Positions 15,623 through 22,344 of a stretch of DNA of 22,344 nt are shown here, one piece after another. The stretch is taken from assembly GCA_913061335.1 (NCBI GenBank), contig CAJXTP010000017.1, forward strand, positions 1 through 22,344. Reading direction: 5' to 3'. Position 1 is the first letter of the stretch. Every line of letters starts with the position of its first letter. Both the position numbers and the translations under genes were made by a program. The DNA is from an uncultured Loktanella sp. (GTDB lineage Bacteria > Pseudomonadota > Alphaproteobacteria > Rhodobacterales > Rhodobacteraceae). Below the pieces are notes generated by a model, which saw only the letters and a program-made list of their open reading frames with translations, was not told where the DNA came from and made no database searches.

Positions 15623-17412
15623 AACGATTGCCCGATTCCGATATAAACTTGGACGCTGCTTGCGATGTTGTCGCCGCTAGCTGGAGTGGCGATATCAAGC
15701 CGGATAGGGCCGATACCGGTATCGTAACGCAAACCCAGACCGGCCCCTGCGTGCCAGTCACTGTTCCCGCCAAAGCTTGCATCAGCACCAACTTGGCCAA
15801 AGTCATAAAACCCGACAAGACCGATTTTGTCGGTCACTGCGTAACGTGCTTCAAGCTGTGCGCCGACAAACGACTGCCCGCCGGTGCGCGCGTTTTGGCC
15901 TGCTATAACGCTATCAACGCCAAGCGTTTTATACGGCTGTCCGCGCACTGTGCCTCCGCCACCAGAATAGAACAAGAAATCAGCGGGCGCGTTCTCAATC
16001 GTCGTACCAATGACGCTTCCAATTTGGGCGCGCCCTGCAAACGTGAATTTGTCACCAGTGCCAAAACTGCGATAAGCGCGGGCGTCAGCGAAAATTCGGC
16101 CACCATAAAGGTTGTTGGTGGTATCGTAAAACGGGGTCGCTTCGACATTTAGAAAATATCCGGCGCTCGCATTTGTGGCGGCGTTGCGTCGGTCCAGCGT
16201 GGCGGCCAGCGGCAAAGTCAAAAGCGTGTAATCGCGGGTGCCTGATGGCGTGACTTCGCGGGCGGTCAATATACCAACACCAATATGCGTCATCAATTCA
16301 TCGGCAATTAAGCGGGTAACGCCGGTTTCGACCGATATCTTGTCCACCAGATAGTCGGGTTCATCTTCGCGGCTGATTTGCGTGCGCAAAAAGAAGTCGG
16401 TGTCAGGGCCGTAGACGGCAGGTCTTTCAAAGTTCAGACTCAACGTGTAATCGGCTCCACCGGTAGACCCGCCAATGCCTGCAATTTCGGCATCGATGCG
16501 GAACCGTTCTGCGCCGCTCATGAAATTTCGGTGCATCCAGAATGTCGACACCTTAAGCCCTTCGATCGAAGACAGTTCTAAACCAAAGCCGAACCGACGC
16601 GGGACGCTTTCAACGACCTGCAATTCAATTGGCAGCGTGTTGTTGGGTCCGATCTGATCCGCTTCAACGATTGCCACGCTGTCAAACGCCCCTGTTTCGC
16701 GCAACCTGCGCTCAGCCTTGGTGATGTCATCAGGAGAATAGATTTCGCCTTCGGGCAGCCCCGCAATTTTGGCAATACGCGCCGTGCGCACGGCATCGTT
16801 TCCGGTAATTGTCAGCGTCCCAAACGTAAGCTGCGGACCAGGAGCCAAAGTTATGGCGACATCCAGTACCCGTTCTGCGTGTTTGGCGGTGGCCTGTTGA
16901 CCCGTCGCGGCAGCTTTTGCGTATCCGTTGTCGCGCCATGCGCCAACACTTTCAGCTAGGGCTTGCACAATTACCGTTGATGCGGCCACTTCGCCGCCCG
17001 CAAAACTTTTGGGCAACGACGCATCTGATGGCAATGGATCAACACTAGTATGGCCAAATGTAAACGATGGTCCGGGATCAACACGCAGTGCTATTTGCTC
17101 AATTCGGATTGGCGCGTCGAGGGGCGCAATGCCAGCGGCTTCGCGGCCATCAATAAGGATCGAAATAGTCCCGCTATAGTGGCCGCGACCATAAAGCGCA
17201 GTCAAAATACGGCGGTAGTCGGCGCGGGCAGCTGCGATATAGTCTTGCGGATCGGGCGTGTCAGCGGCGTTGATGGACGCCACCAGTGATGCTGACCGGA
17301 CCGCGCTTGCGATACCTTCATCGTCGCTCAAAATGTCAAAATCGATAGTTTGGGCCATCGACATGGTTGGGACAAGTAAAAGGGCGGCAACGAAACGTGT
17401 GGAGTAATGCAT
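15619..17412 (-). CDS. tamA: TamA, outer-membrane Omp85/BamA-family assembly protein
   Basis: A 597-residue Omp85-superfamily protein. A signal peptide (residues 1-20, ending SMA before QTID) is followed by POTRA-type modules; the last one reads FGTLTITGNDAVRTARI through RRLRETGAFDSVAI. A 16-stranded barrel follows, starting near RRFGFGLELSS. The conserved loop-6 motif is present as V489-R490-G491 within GGGTVRGQPYKTLG, and the chain ends in a C-terminal Phe (GIGQSF), the outer-membrane barrel signature. The ATG at 17412 has AAAGGG six bases upstream. It is directly coupled to tamB, the classical tamAB order, which separates it from BamA. Confidence 0.92.
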   Translation of the reverse strand: MHYSTRFVAALLLVPTMSMAQTIDFDILSDDEGIASAVRSASLVASINAADTPDPQDYIAAARADYRRILTALYGRGHYSGTISILIDGREAAGIAPLDAPIRIEQIALRVDPGPSFTFGHTSVDPLPSDASLPKSFAGGEVAASTVIVQALAESVGAWRDNGYAKAAATGQQATAKHAERVLDVAITLAPGPQLTFGTLTITGNDAVRTARIAKIAGLPEGEIYSPDDITKAERRLRETGAFDSVAIVEADQIGPNNTLPIELQVVESVPRRFGFGLELSSIEGLKVSTFWMHRNFMSGAERFRIDAEIAGIGGSTGGADYTLSLNFERPAVYGPDTDFFLRTQISREDEPDYLVDKISVETGVTRLIADELMTHIGVGILTAREVTPSGTRDYTLLTLPLAATLDRRNAATNASAGYFLNVEATPFYDTTNNLYGGRIFADARAYRSFGTGDKFTFAGRAQIGSVIGTTIENAPADFLFYSGGGGTVRGQPYKTLGVDSVIAGQNARTGGQSFVGAQLEARYAVTDKIGLVGFYDFGQVGADASFGGNSDWHAGAGLGLRYDTGIGPIRLDIATPASGDNIASSVQVYIGIGQSF

Positions 17413-17653
17413 GTTGTGCCCTTTACAGTCTACATCGACTAAATATGCCTTGATAGTCTGGTAACTGCTCCAGACCCAAATTCAAAGGCTCCGGCGATCA
17501 CTTTTCCGGACATGAGCGGAGAAGGGGTGCCAATTGGCTGAAGGTCGAAAAACGGCTGCAAATGGTCCGATTCAGATTGGGGTGTGATGGTGGTTGTGCT
17601 ACATTAAAAACATTGTTTTTTTCTCGCTTCTTTTAGACAGAGTTTCGCACCCC
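17413..17653. promoter_or_regulatory. Divergent intergenic region between tamA and the unknown 549-residue gene
   Basis: These 241 bp hold no convincing gene. Visible structures are an inverted repeat GTCTGG (17456-17461) / CCAGAC (17470-17475) with an 8-base spacer, and an A/T hairpin AAAAAC-ATT-GTTTTT (17606-17620). The tamA Shine-Dalgarno (AAAGGG on the minus strand) lies at the left edge. Both divergent promoters must be here or nearby, but I cannot place -35/-10 boxes with confidence. Confidence 0.45.
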
Positions 17654-19303
17654 ATGAAAGATATCGCATCGCCTGCACAAACGCCGCTTCGCCCGCCTTC
17701 ACAGGTAATGCGTTTGCGCCGCATGGGCGCCTCGTTTCCACATCGTTTGTCATTTTTGCGCAGCCTCATGCGGGCGCTTGCCACTGAGGACGCAAAGGTT
17801 GAGCGCACGGTCTGGGCGATGGATGATGCTGGGTACGGGCACGCAGTGTATCAGTTGCAGTTTGGTGATTTTGACTATGCTTTGGTCGCCGTTTCTACTG
17901 ATCTTCCATCTGATATGCGTACTGACCGCGTGATTGCTACGGCTTGGGACACGACTTATGTCCTTTACGATGGGGTCCCGTGCAAGGCTGAAATCGACCG
18001 GATCGTCGCCGCTGCTCCCCATCAAGAATCGTCTCGGTTTACCCAACGTGATCTTGTTTTAAGCCGTGCAAACAAATCGGTGCGCTTGTTTGATCATGTG
18101 ACCAGTTGTTTGCGCAAAGGCCGCCAACCTGACCCGGATCTTGTCAGGTCGACGGGCTATCTGATGCGGACAACTGCGGTGTACGGCAACGGAAAATTCG
18201 GGATTGCAGACCGTGGGCGCATCGCAGATCGAGCCGGCATGGGCGGACCGTTTGCCGCTGAAATGCTGACTGTCTGGCTTATTCGCGGATTTACGCATGA
18301 TTTAGCTGAACATGTCGGCCGAGGAACGCTTGATCGGCAAACGAAACGCTACCTTGGGATTGGAAATTCAACTGGACTTGGCATGGCGCCGTTTCTTGTC
18401 ACTCATCCCATTTTGCTGGATGCATGGATGCAGGTACGTGAAACGGCGATTGCGCGGGTGCGTGCGATCCAGCTGCTTGACGCGGATCAAATTGCGCGGA
18501 TTTACGAACTTGCAACACGCGCTGCTGATCATCTGGCCGAATGGAATGTGCCTGACATGATTGCCGCGGATCGGGTCAACACATTACGTCGCGAATGGCC
18601 GCAAGTAACTGCAATGATGACGCCGGCGTTGATGACGGGCGCGCAGCCGCTTGATGTGCTGATCTCAGCAAGCGATAAGTGGTCGATCGACACACAAGAG
18701 TTGCTGGCGGCCATGTTATTGGAACCATTCGGCGACTTGATCGACGGGCTGACCGACTGCATGGCGACATCACTTTCGCCGCAAATCGATCCGGTGATGT
18801 CCTGTGCTAATCTTGCGGACATGATCAAACGCGACTGGGATTGGGCGTGTTCTCCTGATTATACCAGCACCGATAATTGCGCCCAGTTTTGGTATGTGTC
18901 CGAGGAAAAGTTGGAGCCGCGCTTGGGTGATAGGCATGCGGAAGATGGTGCGGATCTAGAAAGCCCGCTTGATATTGCGCGGCAAGTGAAATGCTTAGCC
19001 AAATCACTAAGCGAACAAAATGGCAATGTCGCCGCGTTTCTTGCCGCCCATCCAGAACACCGTGCTGCAGTTAAGCGCGTGCAGACCCTTGGCATCCATC
19101 CTTACGCAGAAATTCGTGACAATTTGATCGGGAAAGAATGCCTGCCGATCGATATGTTGCGGTGCAAACTATCGTTTTTTGGTGCTGCTAAATTCGATCC
19201 AAAATCTGACCGCTGGACCCGCATCACATTGGCTCAAGGCGCGCCGCTTTGGGACGAATTGGACAACGCTGACGATTGGTGGCTGCCGGTGTCCCAGCTA
19301 TGA
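17654..19303 (+). CDS. Conserved-looking protein of unknown function, about 549 residues
   Basis: I do not recognise a family with confidence. The protein appears soluble, with no signal peptide or membrane helix. It has an N-terminal basic segment (RLRRMGASFPHRLSFLRSL), then an alpha/beta region containing YQLQFGDFDYALVAVS. Glycine-rich motifs follow: YGNGKFG (177-183) and GNSTGLGMAPF (237-247), which look like binding loops. The C-terminal half is largely helical with scattered cysteines (WDWACSPDY, DNCAQFWYVSEE). The open frame extends upstream to a TTG at 17594; I prefer the ATG at 17654, but ATG 17708, just before the basic segment, is also possible, and none has a good Shine-Dalgarno. 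Its stop overlaps the DUF3726 start as ATGA, so the two products probably work together. Confidence 0.75.
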   Translation: MKDIASPAQTPLRPPSQVMRLRRMGASFPHRLSFLRSLMRALATEDAKVERTVWAMDDAGYGHAVYQLQFGDFDYALVAVSTDLPSDMRTDRVIATAWDTTYVLYDGVPCKAEIDRIVAAAPHQESSRFTQRDLVLSRANKSVRLFDHVTSCLRKGRQPDPDLVRSTGYLMRTTAVYGNGKFGIADRGRIADRAGMGGPFAAEMLTVWLIRGFTHDLAEHVGRGTLDRQTKRYLGIGNSTGLGMAPFLVTHPILLDAWMQVRETAIARVRAIQLLDADQIARIYELATRAADHLAEWNVPDMIAADRVNTLRREWPQVTAMMTPALMTGAQPLDVLISASDKWSIDTQELLAAMLLEPFGDLIDGLTDCMATSLSPQIDPVMSCANLADMIKRDWDWACSPDYTSTDNCAQFWYVSEEKLEPRLGDRHAEDGADLESPLDIARQVKCLAKSLSEQNGNVAAFLAAHPEHRAAVKRVQTLGIHPYAEIRDNLIGKECLPIDMLRCKLSFFGAAKFDPKSDRWTRITLAQGAPLWDELDNADDWWLPVSQL

Positions 19304-19839
19304 TGCGGTCCTTGAATGAAATTGGCGGCATGGTATTGAAGGCCGCACGCGGCGCGGGCATCCCATTGGGCCACTGCGAAGATATGGCCTTGGCCGCCGA
19401 GTATTTGGCGGCAACCGACCCTGTGCGTTTGGACTGTATTGAGGTGGCCTTGGCGGGGCCTCATTCACCCGTGATCGCCGTTTGGACAGATACGACGTTG
19501 CAGATTGATGCTGCCCGCGCCGCAATGGCGGGGCCGGTTGCGGTCGATGCGTTGCGGGCGGGCTATGATGCAGTTGTGCTAAAAGACGTAGATGCGCCGC
19601 GTCTTGTACTGGCACTTTTTGCCGGACAAGGGGTTTGCGTTAGCCATAGCTTTACAGGGGCTGACCTAACTGTCCGCTGCGATGATGGACCGACCGCAGT
19701 GCCACCGATGGCTGCTGCGGTGACAGTATCAGGGCATTTGTGGACCTATTTGGGCGGTTTGGCTGCATGCACATACGTCCCCGCCACGGATGCATCACGC
19801 CTTGCGGGCGCGGGCGCGGGCCTTACTGATAACGACTAA
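19300..19839 (+). CDS. Probable DUF3726 family protein
   Basis: A 179-residue protein. The N-terminal segment SLNEIGGMVLKAARGAGIPL, followed by EDMALAAEYLA, matches my memory of DUF3726; this assignment is by recollection and moderate. The composition is Ala/Gly-rich, with no signal peptide or clear membrane helix and no known catalytic motif. The start at 19300 (ATGATG, 19300 or 19303) overlaps the stop of the preceding gene as ATGA, so translation is coupled; an earlier TTG at 19276 lies inside that gene and lacks support. Near the C terminus three GCGGGC repeats encode AGAGAG. It overlaps truA tail to tail by four bases. Confidence 0.65.
   Translation: MMRSLNEIGGMVLKAARGAGIPLGHCEDMALAAEYLAATDPVRLDCIEVALAGPHSPVIAVWTDTTLQIDAARAAMAGPVAVDALRAGYDAVVLKDVDAPRLVLALFAGQGVCVSHSFTGADLTVRCDDGPTAVPPMAAAVTVSGHLWTYLGGLAACTYVPATDASRLAGAGAGLTDND
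19804..19821 (+). repeat. Three tandem GCGGGC hexamers at the 3' end of the DUF3726 gene
   Basis: GCGGGC occurs three times without interruption and encodes Ala-Gly three times in a row, six codons before the stop codon. Gain or loss of a unit keeps the frame, so it may vary in length between strains with little effect. Confidence 0.85.
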
Positions 19840-20606
19840 GTGCCAAATGGATCTGTCGGGTAAGTCACGCCTGCGAGATAAAGACCATCTGGCGGGCTGA
19901 CTGGCCCGCAAGCCGCGCGATTGCGGGCTTCCAATGCGGTTTTCACGTCCTCTGGCGACCAAGCCCCGGAACCCACACGTTCGAGTGATCCGACAAAGCT
20001 GCGGACCTGATTGTGTAGGAATGATCTGGCGCGGACGTGGAATTGATACTCAATGCCGTTGGCATGACTGATCTGCTCAATGCGCAATTCGTCCAGCGTT
20101 TTTACAGGGCTTTTAGCCTGACACAGGGTTGACCGGAACGTGGTGAAATCATGCAGACCAATAAGGTAATCGGCGCCCTTTTGCATGGCACCCGCATCAA
20201 GGGGGCGGTTCACACGCCACATCTGACCCTTTTCAAACGTCAGTGGTGCTCGGCGGCTGACGATGCGAAATACGTACTGGCGCTCGCGTGCATCGAACCT
20301 TGCGTGCCAATCATCGGCAACCACAGCACAGGCGACAATCGCAACCGGACTGGGTTTCAGGTGAAAATTCAACGCCTCAGACAGGCGAAACGGCTCCCAG
20401 TCGCGGGTCAGATCACAATGAGCCACTTGGCCAGTTGCATGAACCCCAGCATCCGTGCGACCTGCGGCAGCAATCTTATGTGGGCCAGTTTCCAGCTTTG
20501 CCAAGGCAGCTTCAACCGTGCCTTGCACGCTGGACTGTTCGTTTTGGCGCTGCCATCCGGAAAATGGTGCGCCGTTATATTCGATAAGAAGGGCATAACG
20601 TGGCAT
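19836..20606 (-). CDS. truA: tRNA pseudouridine(38-40) synthase TruA
   Basis: A 256-residue TruA, which isomerises U38-U40 in the anticodon stem-loop of many tRNAs. The N-terminal RYALLIEYNGAPFSGWQRQ and the catalytic motif GRTDAGVHA are diagnostic, the nucleophile being D52. ALNFHLKPS, the FTTFRS segment and RSFLHNQVRSFVGSL complete the family pattern through to GLYLAGVTYP. The ATG at 20606 is chosen because homologous sequence begins there; the open frame continues to a TTG at 20642 without support. The TAG stop overlaps the convergent DUF3726 gene in CTAA. It lies head to head with ycjX. Confidence 0.95.
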   Translation of the reverse strand: MPRYALLIEYNGAPFSGWQRQNEQSSVQGTVEAALAKLETGPHKIAAAGRTDAGVHATGQVAHCDLTRDWEPFRLSEALNFHLKPSPVAIVACAVVADDWHARFDARERQYVFRIVSRRAPLTFEKGQMWRVNRPLDAGAMQKGADYLIGLHDFTTFRSTLCQAKSPVKTLDELRIEQISHANGIEYQFHVRARSFLHNQVRSFVGSLERVGSGAWSPEDVKTALEARNRAACGPVSPPDGLYLAGVTYPTDPFGT

Positions 20607-20707
20607 GTGTTTGGGCTTATGCGGGGAAAGTTTCGAAATCAATCCCTACACAAGTGACTAATGCGACCTTATCTTAATCAAAGCTGTTTTAGACAAAGGA
20701 ATGCGAC
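20607..20707. promoter_or_regulatory. Divergent promoter region between truA and ycjX
   Basis: This is a 101-bp gap between oppositely oriented genes, so both promoters are expected here. The only element I can place is the ycjX Shine-Dalgarno AAGGA at 20696-20700, seven bases before its GTG. I see no convincing sigma-70, heat-shock-type or sigma-54 boxes and no strong inverted repeat. Confidence 0.4.
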
Positions 20708-22120
20708 GTGGTCATTGCCGCCCTTGCCGACCAGATTACTCGTGGCGCTGATGCCGTGGCAAATACGCTCAGCGCGCCGTTCTCCGAACCGGTTATCCGG
20801 CTTGGGGTGACTGGGCTTAGCCGTGCGGGCAAAACCGTGTTTATCACCGCCCTTGTGGCGAACCTGATGAACCGTGGGCGGATGCCGCAACTGGTCGCAG
20901 CAGCGAGCGGCGCCATTCAAACGGCATATTTACAACCGCAGCCTGATGACACGTTGCCGCGATTTAACTATGAGTCCTATCTTGGTCAACTCACGTCGCC
21001 AGAGCCAAGTTGGCCAGACGGGACGCGGCAAATCAGCGAACTGCGCTTATCGTTGCGGGTTCAGCCGACAGGATTGCTGTCTGGCTTGACGGGGCCACGC
21101 ACGGTTCACATCGATATTGTCGATTATCCTGGTGAATGGTTGCTGGACCTTGGGCTGTTGGATCAAACTTATGACGCATGGTCTGCTGCCGCGATTGAAC
21201 GTTCTGGTGATCGCCCTGAAGGGGACGTGTTTTTGGCGTCGCTGGCGGATGTTGATCCAAACGGGCCATTGGATGAAGCTACGGCAAAGGCGCTGTCCAC
21301 GACATTCACAAACCATCTGCACGCAGCGCGCGAAGCGGGGTTTTCGGATTGCACCCCTGGCCGTTTCCTATTGCCTGGCGACCTTGCGGGGTCGCCTGTT
21401 CTGACGTTCGCCCCGCTTGCAGGTGCGTCAGGTCAGCGAGGCACATTGGGGCGCGAATTTGCACGCCGCTATGAAAGCTACAAACGCAATGTGGTGAAAC
21501 CGTTCTTCCGAGACCATTTCTCGAAAATCGACAGGCAAGTTGTCTTGGTTGATGTGCTGGGCGCGATCCATGCTGGCCCACCCGCTGTAGATGATTTACG
21601 CAACGCGATGGCGGCTATCCTTGGCGCGTTCCGACCGGGACGCAACGCATTCCTAAGCCGCATTTTCAAAGGGCGGCGGGTCGAGAAAATCTTGTTTGCC
21701 GCGACCAAGGCCGACCATTTGCACCATTCGCAACATGGGCAGCTGACCGCGATCACCGAGGCGCTGTTACGTGACGCTAAGGACCGCGCCGATTTTGCAG
21801 GTGCGACAACCGCCGCGATGTCGATTGCATCTCTAAGGACGACTGTTGAGGAAACTGTTGAACACCGCGACGGGCCGCTGAATGTTGTCCGTGGGCGGTT
21901 GCTAGATAATGGCAAACAAGCGGCGTTCTATCCGGGAAAACTACCCAGCGATCCGGCGCATTTACTTGGGCCCGCGCGGGCAGGGGCGGCTGCTTGGTTG
22001 GATGATGATTATGCCGTAATGCGGTTTGCGCCTGCGCCGCTAAATCTGAAACCCGGTGATGGTCCGCCGCATATTCGTTTGGACAAAGTCGCGCAATTCT
22101 TGATTGGAGATCGCCTATGA
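20708..22120 (+). CDS. ycjX: YcjX-family (DUF463) P-loop NTPase
   Basis: A 470-residue YcjX-family GTPase-like protein. The P-loop is GLSRAGKT (36-43), the special YcjX form in which Ser-Arg precedes the AGKT. A Walker B/G3-like DIVDYPGEW follows with D139 and G142. GPLDEATAKALSTTFTNHL, the LPGDLAGSPVLTFAPL segment and AATKADHLHHSQH are further family landmarks. The start is a GTG supported by AAGGA at a seven-base spacing; a nearby ATG at 20701 is out of frame. In enterobacteria ycjX is stress induced and paired with ycjF. The exact cellular role is unsettled. It overlaps the next gene as ATGA. Confidence 0.92.
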   Translation: MVIAALADQITRGADAVANTLSAPFSEPVIRLGVTGLSRAGKTVFITALVANLMNRGRMPQLVAAASGAIQTAYLQPQPDDTLPRFNYESYLGQLTSPEPSWPDGTRQISELRLSLRVQPTGLLSGLTGPRTVHIDIVDYPGEWLLDLGLLDQTYDAWSAAAIERSGDRPEGDVFLASLADVDPNGPLDEATAKALSTTFTNHLHAAREAGFSDCTPGRFLLPGDLAGSPVLTFAPLAGASGQRGTLGREFARRYESYKRNVVKPFFRDHFSKIDRQVVLVDVLGAIHAGPPAVDDLRNAMAAILGAFRPGRNAFLSRIFKGRRVEKILFAATKADHLHHSQHGQLTAITEALLRDAKDRADFAGATTAAMSIASLRTTVEETVEHRDGPLNVVRGRLLDNGKQAAFYPGKLPSDPAHLLGPARAGAAAWLDDDYAVMRFAPAPLNLKPGDGPPHIRLDKVAQFLIGDRL

Positions 22121-22344
22121 CCGACGCGCCACGCGGCCCTATCTTGATTGATCTTGAAAACCAAGACGCAGCCCAACCTGCTGCAGCACCTGCGGTTCCA
22201 GACGCAGTCTCGCAACAAACAGCCATGCATCAAGTCGCAGCCCTTGCCGCGCGCAAACCGTCTCGATTGGCGCGGTGGTTTTGGTCGCTGCTGTTGGGTC
22301 TAGTTGGTTTTACCACGTCATTGGCTGCTTATGATTACGTCAAC
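22117..22344 (+). CDS. YcjF/TIGR01620 (DUF697)-like inner-membrane protein, cut by the window end
   Basis: The first 76 codons only; the frame is open to the end of the window. A polar, Ala/Pro-rich N-terminal stretch is followed by a basic RKPSRLARW segment and a hydrophobic helix (residues 54-73, WFWSLLLGLVGFTTSLAAYD), as in the first membrane segment of YcjF-type proteins. The ATG overlaps the ycjX stop (ATGA). The identification rests mostly on this neighbour, because ycjX-ycjF is a conserved pair; the visible sequence alone would only support a membrane protein. Confidence 0.75.
   Translation, partial: MTDAPRGPILIDLENQDAAQPAAAPAVPDAVSQQTAMHQVAALAARKPSRLARWFWSLLLGLVGFTTSLAAYDYVN

Noticed and set aside
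15628..16152. Plus-strand open frame of 174 codons within tamA
   Set aside because: Wholly opposite the TamA barrel region, whose motifs (VRGQP, terminal Phe) are clear; the alternative translation shows no family.
17606..17624. A/T hairpin with T-run as a terminator
   Set aside because: The stem is almost all A:T with a 3-base loop, and it lies upstream of a plus-strand gene with no plus-strand gene before it to terminate.
20701..20707. ATG at 20701 as the ycjX start
   Set aside because: It is out of frame with the YcjX coding sequence and directly abuts the Shine-Dalgarno; the GTG at 20708 has proper spacing and frame.

Overview
The window looks like a draft or metagenome contig from a marine alphaproteobacterium, most likely Rhodobacteraceae (roseobacter group). 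This is inferred from moderately GC-rich DNA (judged by eye, not computed), very tight gene packing with stop/start overlaps, and gene content. The first 33 bases are not genomic: they are an Illumina Nextera/Tn5 adapter, so position 34 is the true contig edge. No rRNA, tRNA, CRISPR array, insertion sequence or prophage gene is visible.

Layout. (1) 34-5056 (+): an oligopeptide ABC importer, oppA (5' end lost)-oppB-oppC-oppD-oppF, strikingly similar along its length to the enteric Opp system as I remember it. A perfect GC-rich hairpin sits between oppA and oppB. (2) 5053-5883 (-): a LysR-type regulator, divergent from the next operon across a 91-bp gap. (3) 5975-11888 (+): a six-gene probable catabolic operon: aldehyde dehydrogenase, luciferase-like flavin oxidoreductase, DUF1185 'amino acid synthesis' family protein, alpha/beta hydrolase, thiamine-diphosphate enzyme resembling sulfoacetaldehyde acetyltransferase, and a small unassigned protein. 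Its substrate cannot be read from the sequence, and it is the best candidate here for an undescribed pathway. (4) 17412-11885 (-): tamA-tamB, the Omp85-family outer-membrane protein and its periplasm-spanning partner, with tamB starting at TTG. (5) 17654-19839 (+): a translationally coupled pair, a roughly 549-residue protein I do not recognise and a probable DUF3726 protein. (6) 20606-19836 (-): truA, tRNA pseudouridine synthase. (7) 20708-22344 (+): ycjX (GTG start) overlapping a ycjF-like (DUF697) membrane protein cut by the window end.

How they work together. Opp would bring peptides into the cell. The LysR protein probably controls the oxidoreductase/hydrolase/ThDP operon and perhaps itself. 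Whether Opp feeds that operon is unknown, because the two are separated by the oppositely oriented regulator. TamA and TamB work in envelope biogenesis. YcjX/YcjF form a conserved stress-linked pair in other proteobacteria.

A layout peculiarity: all three convergent gene pairs overlap tail to tail by exactly four bases (TTAG at 5053, TTAA at 11885, CTAA at 19836), so none has room for a terminator between the genes.
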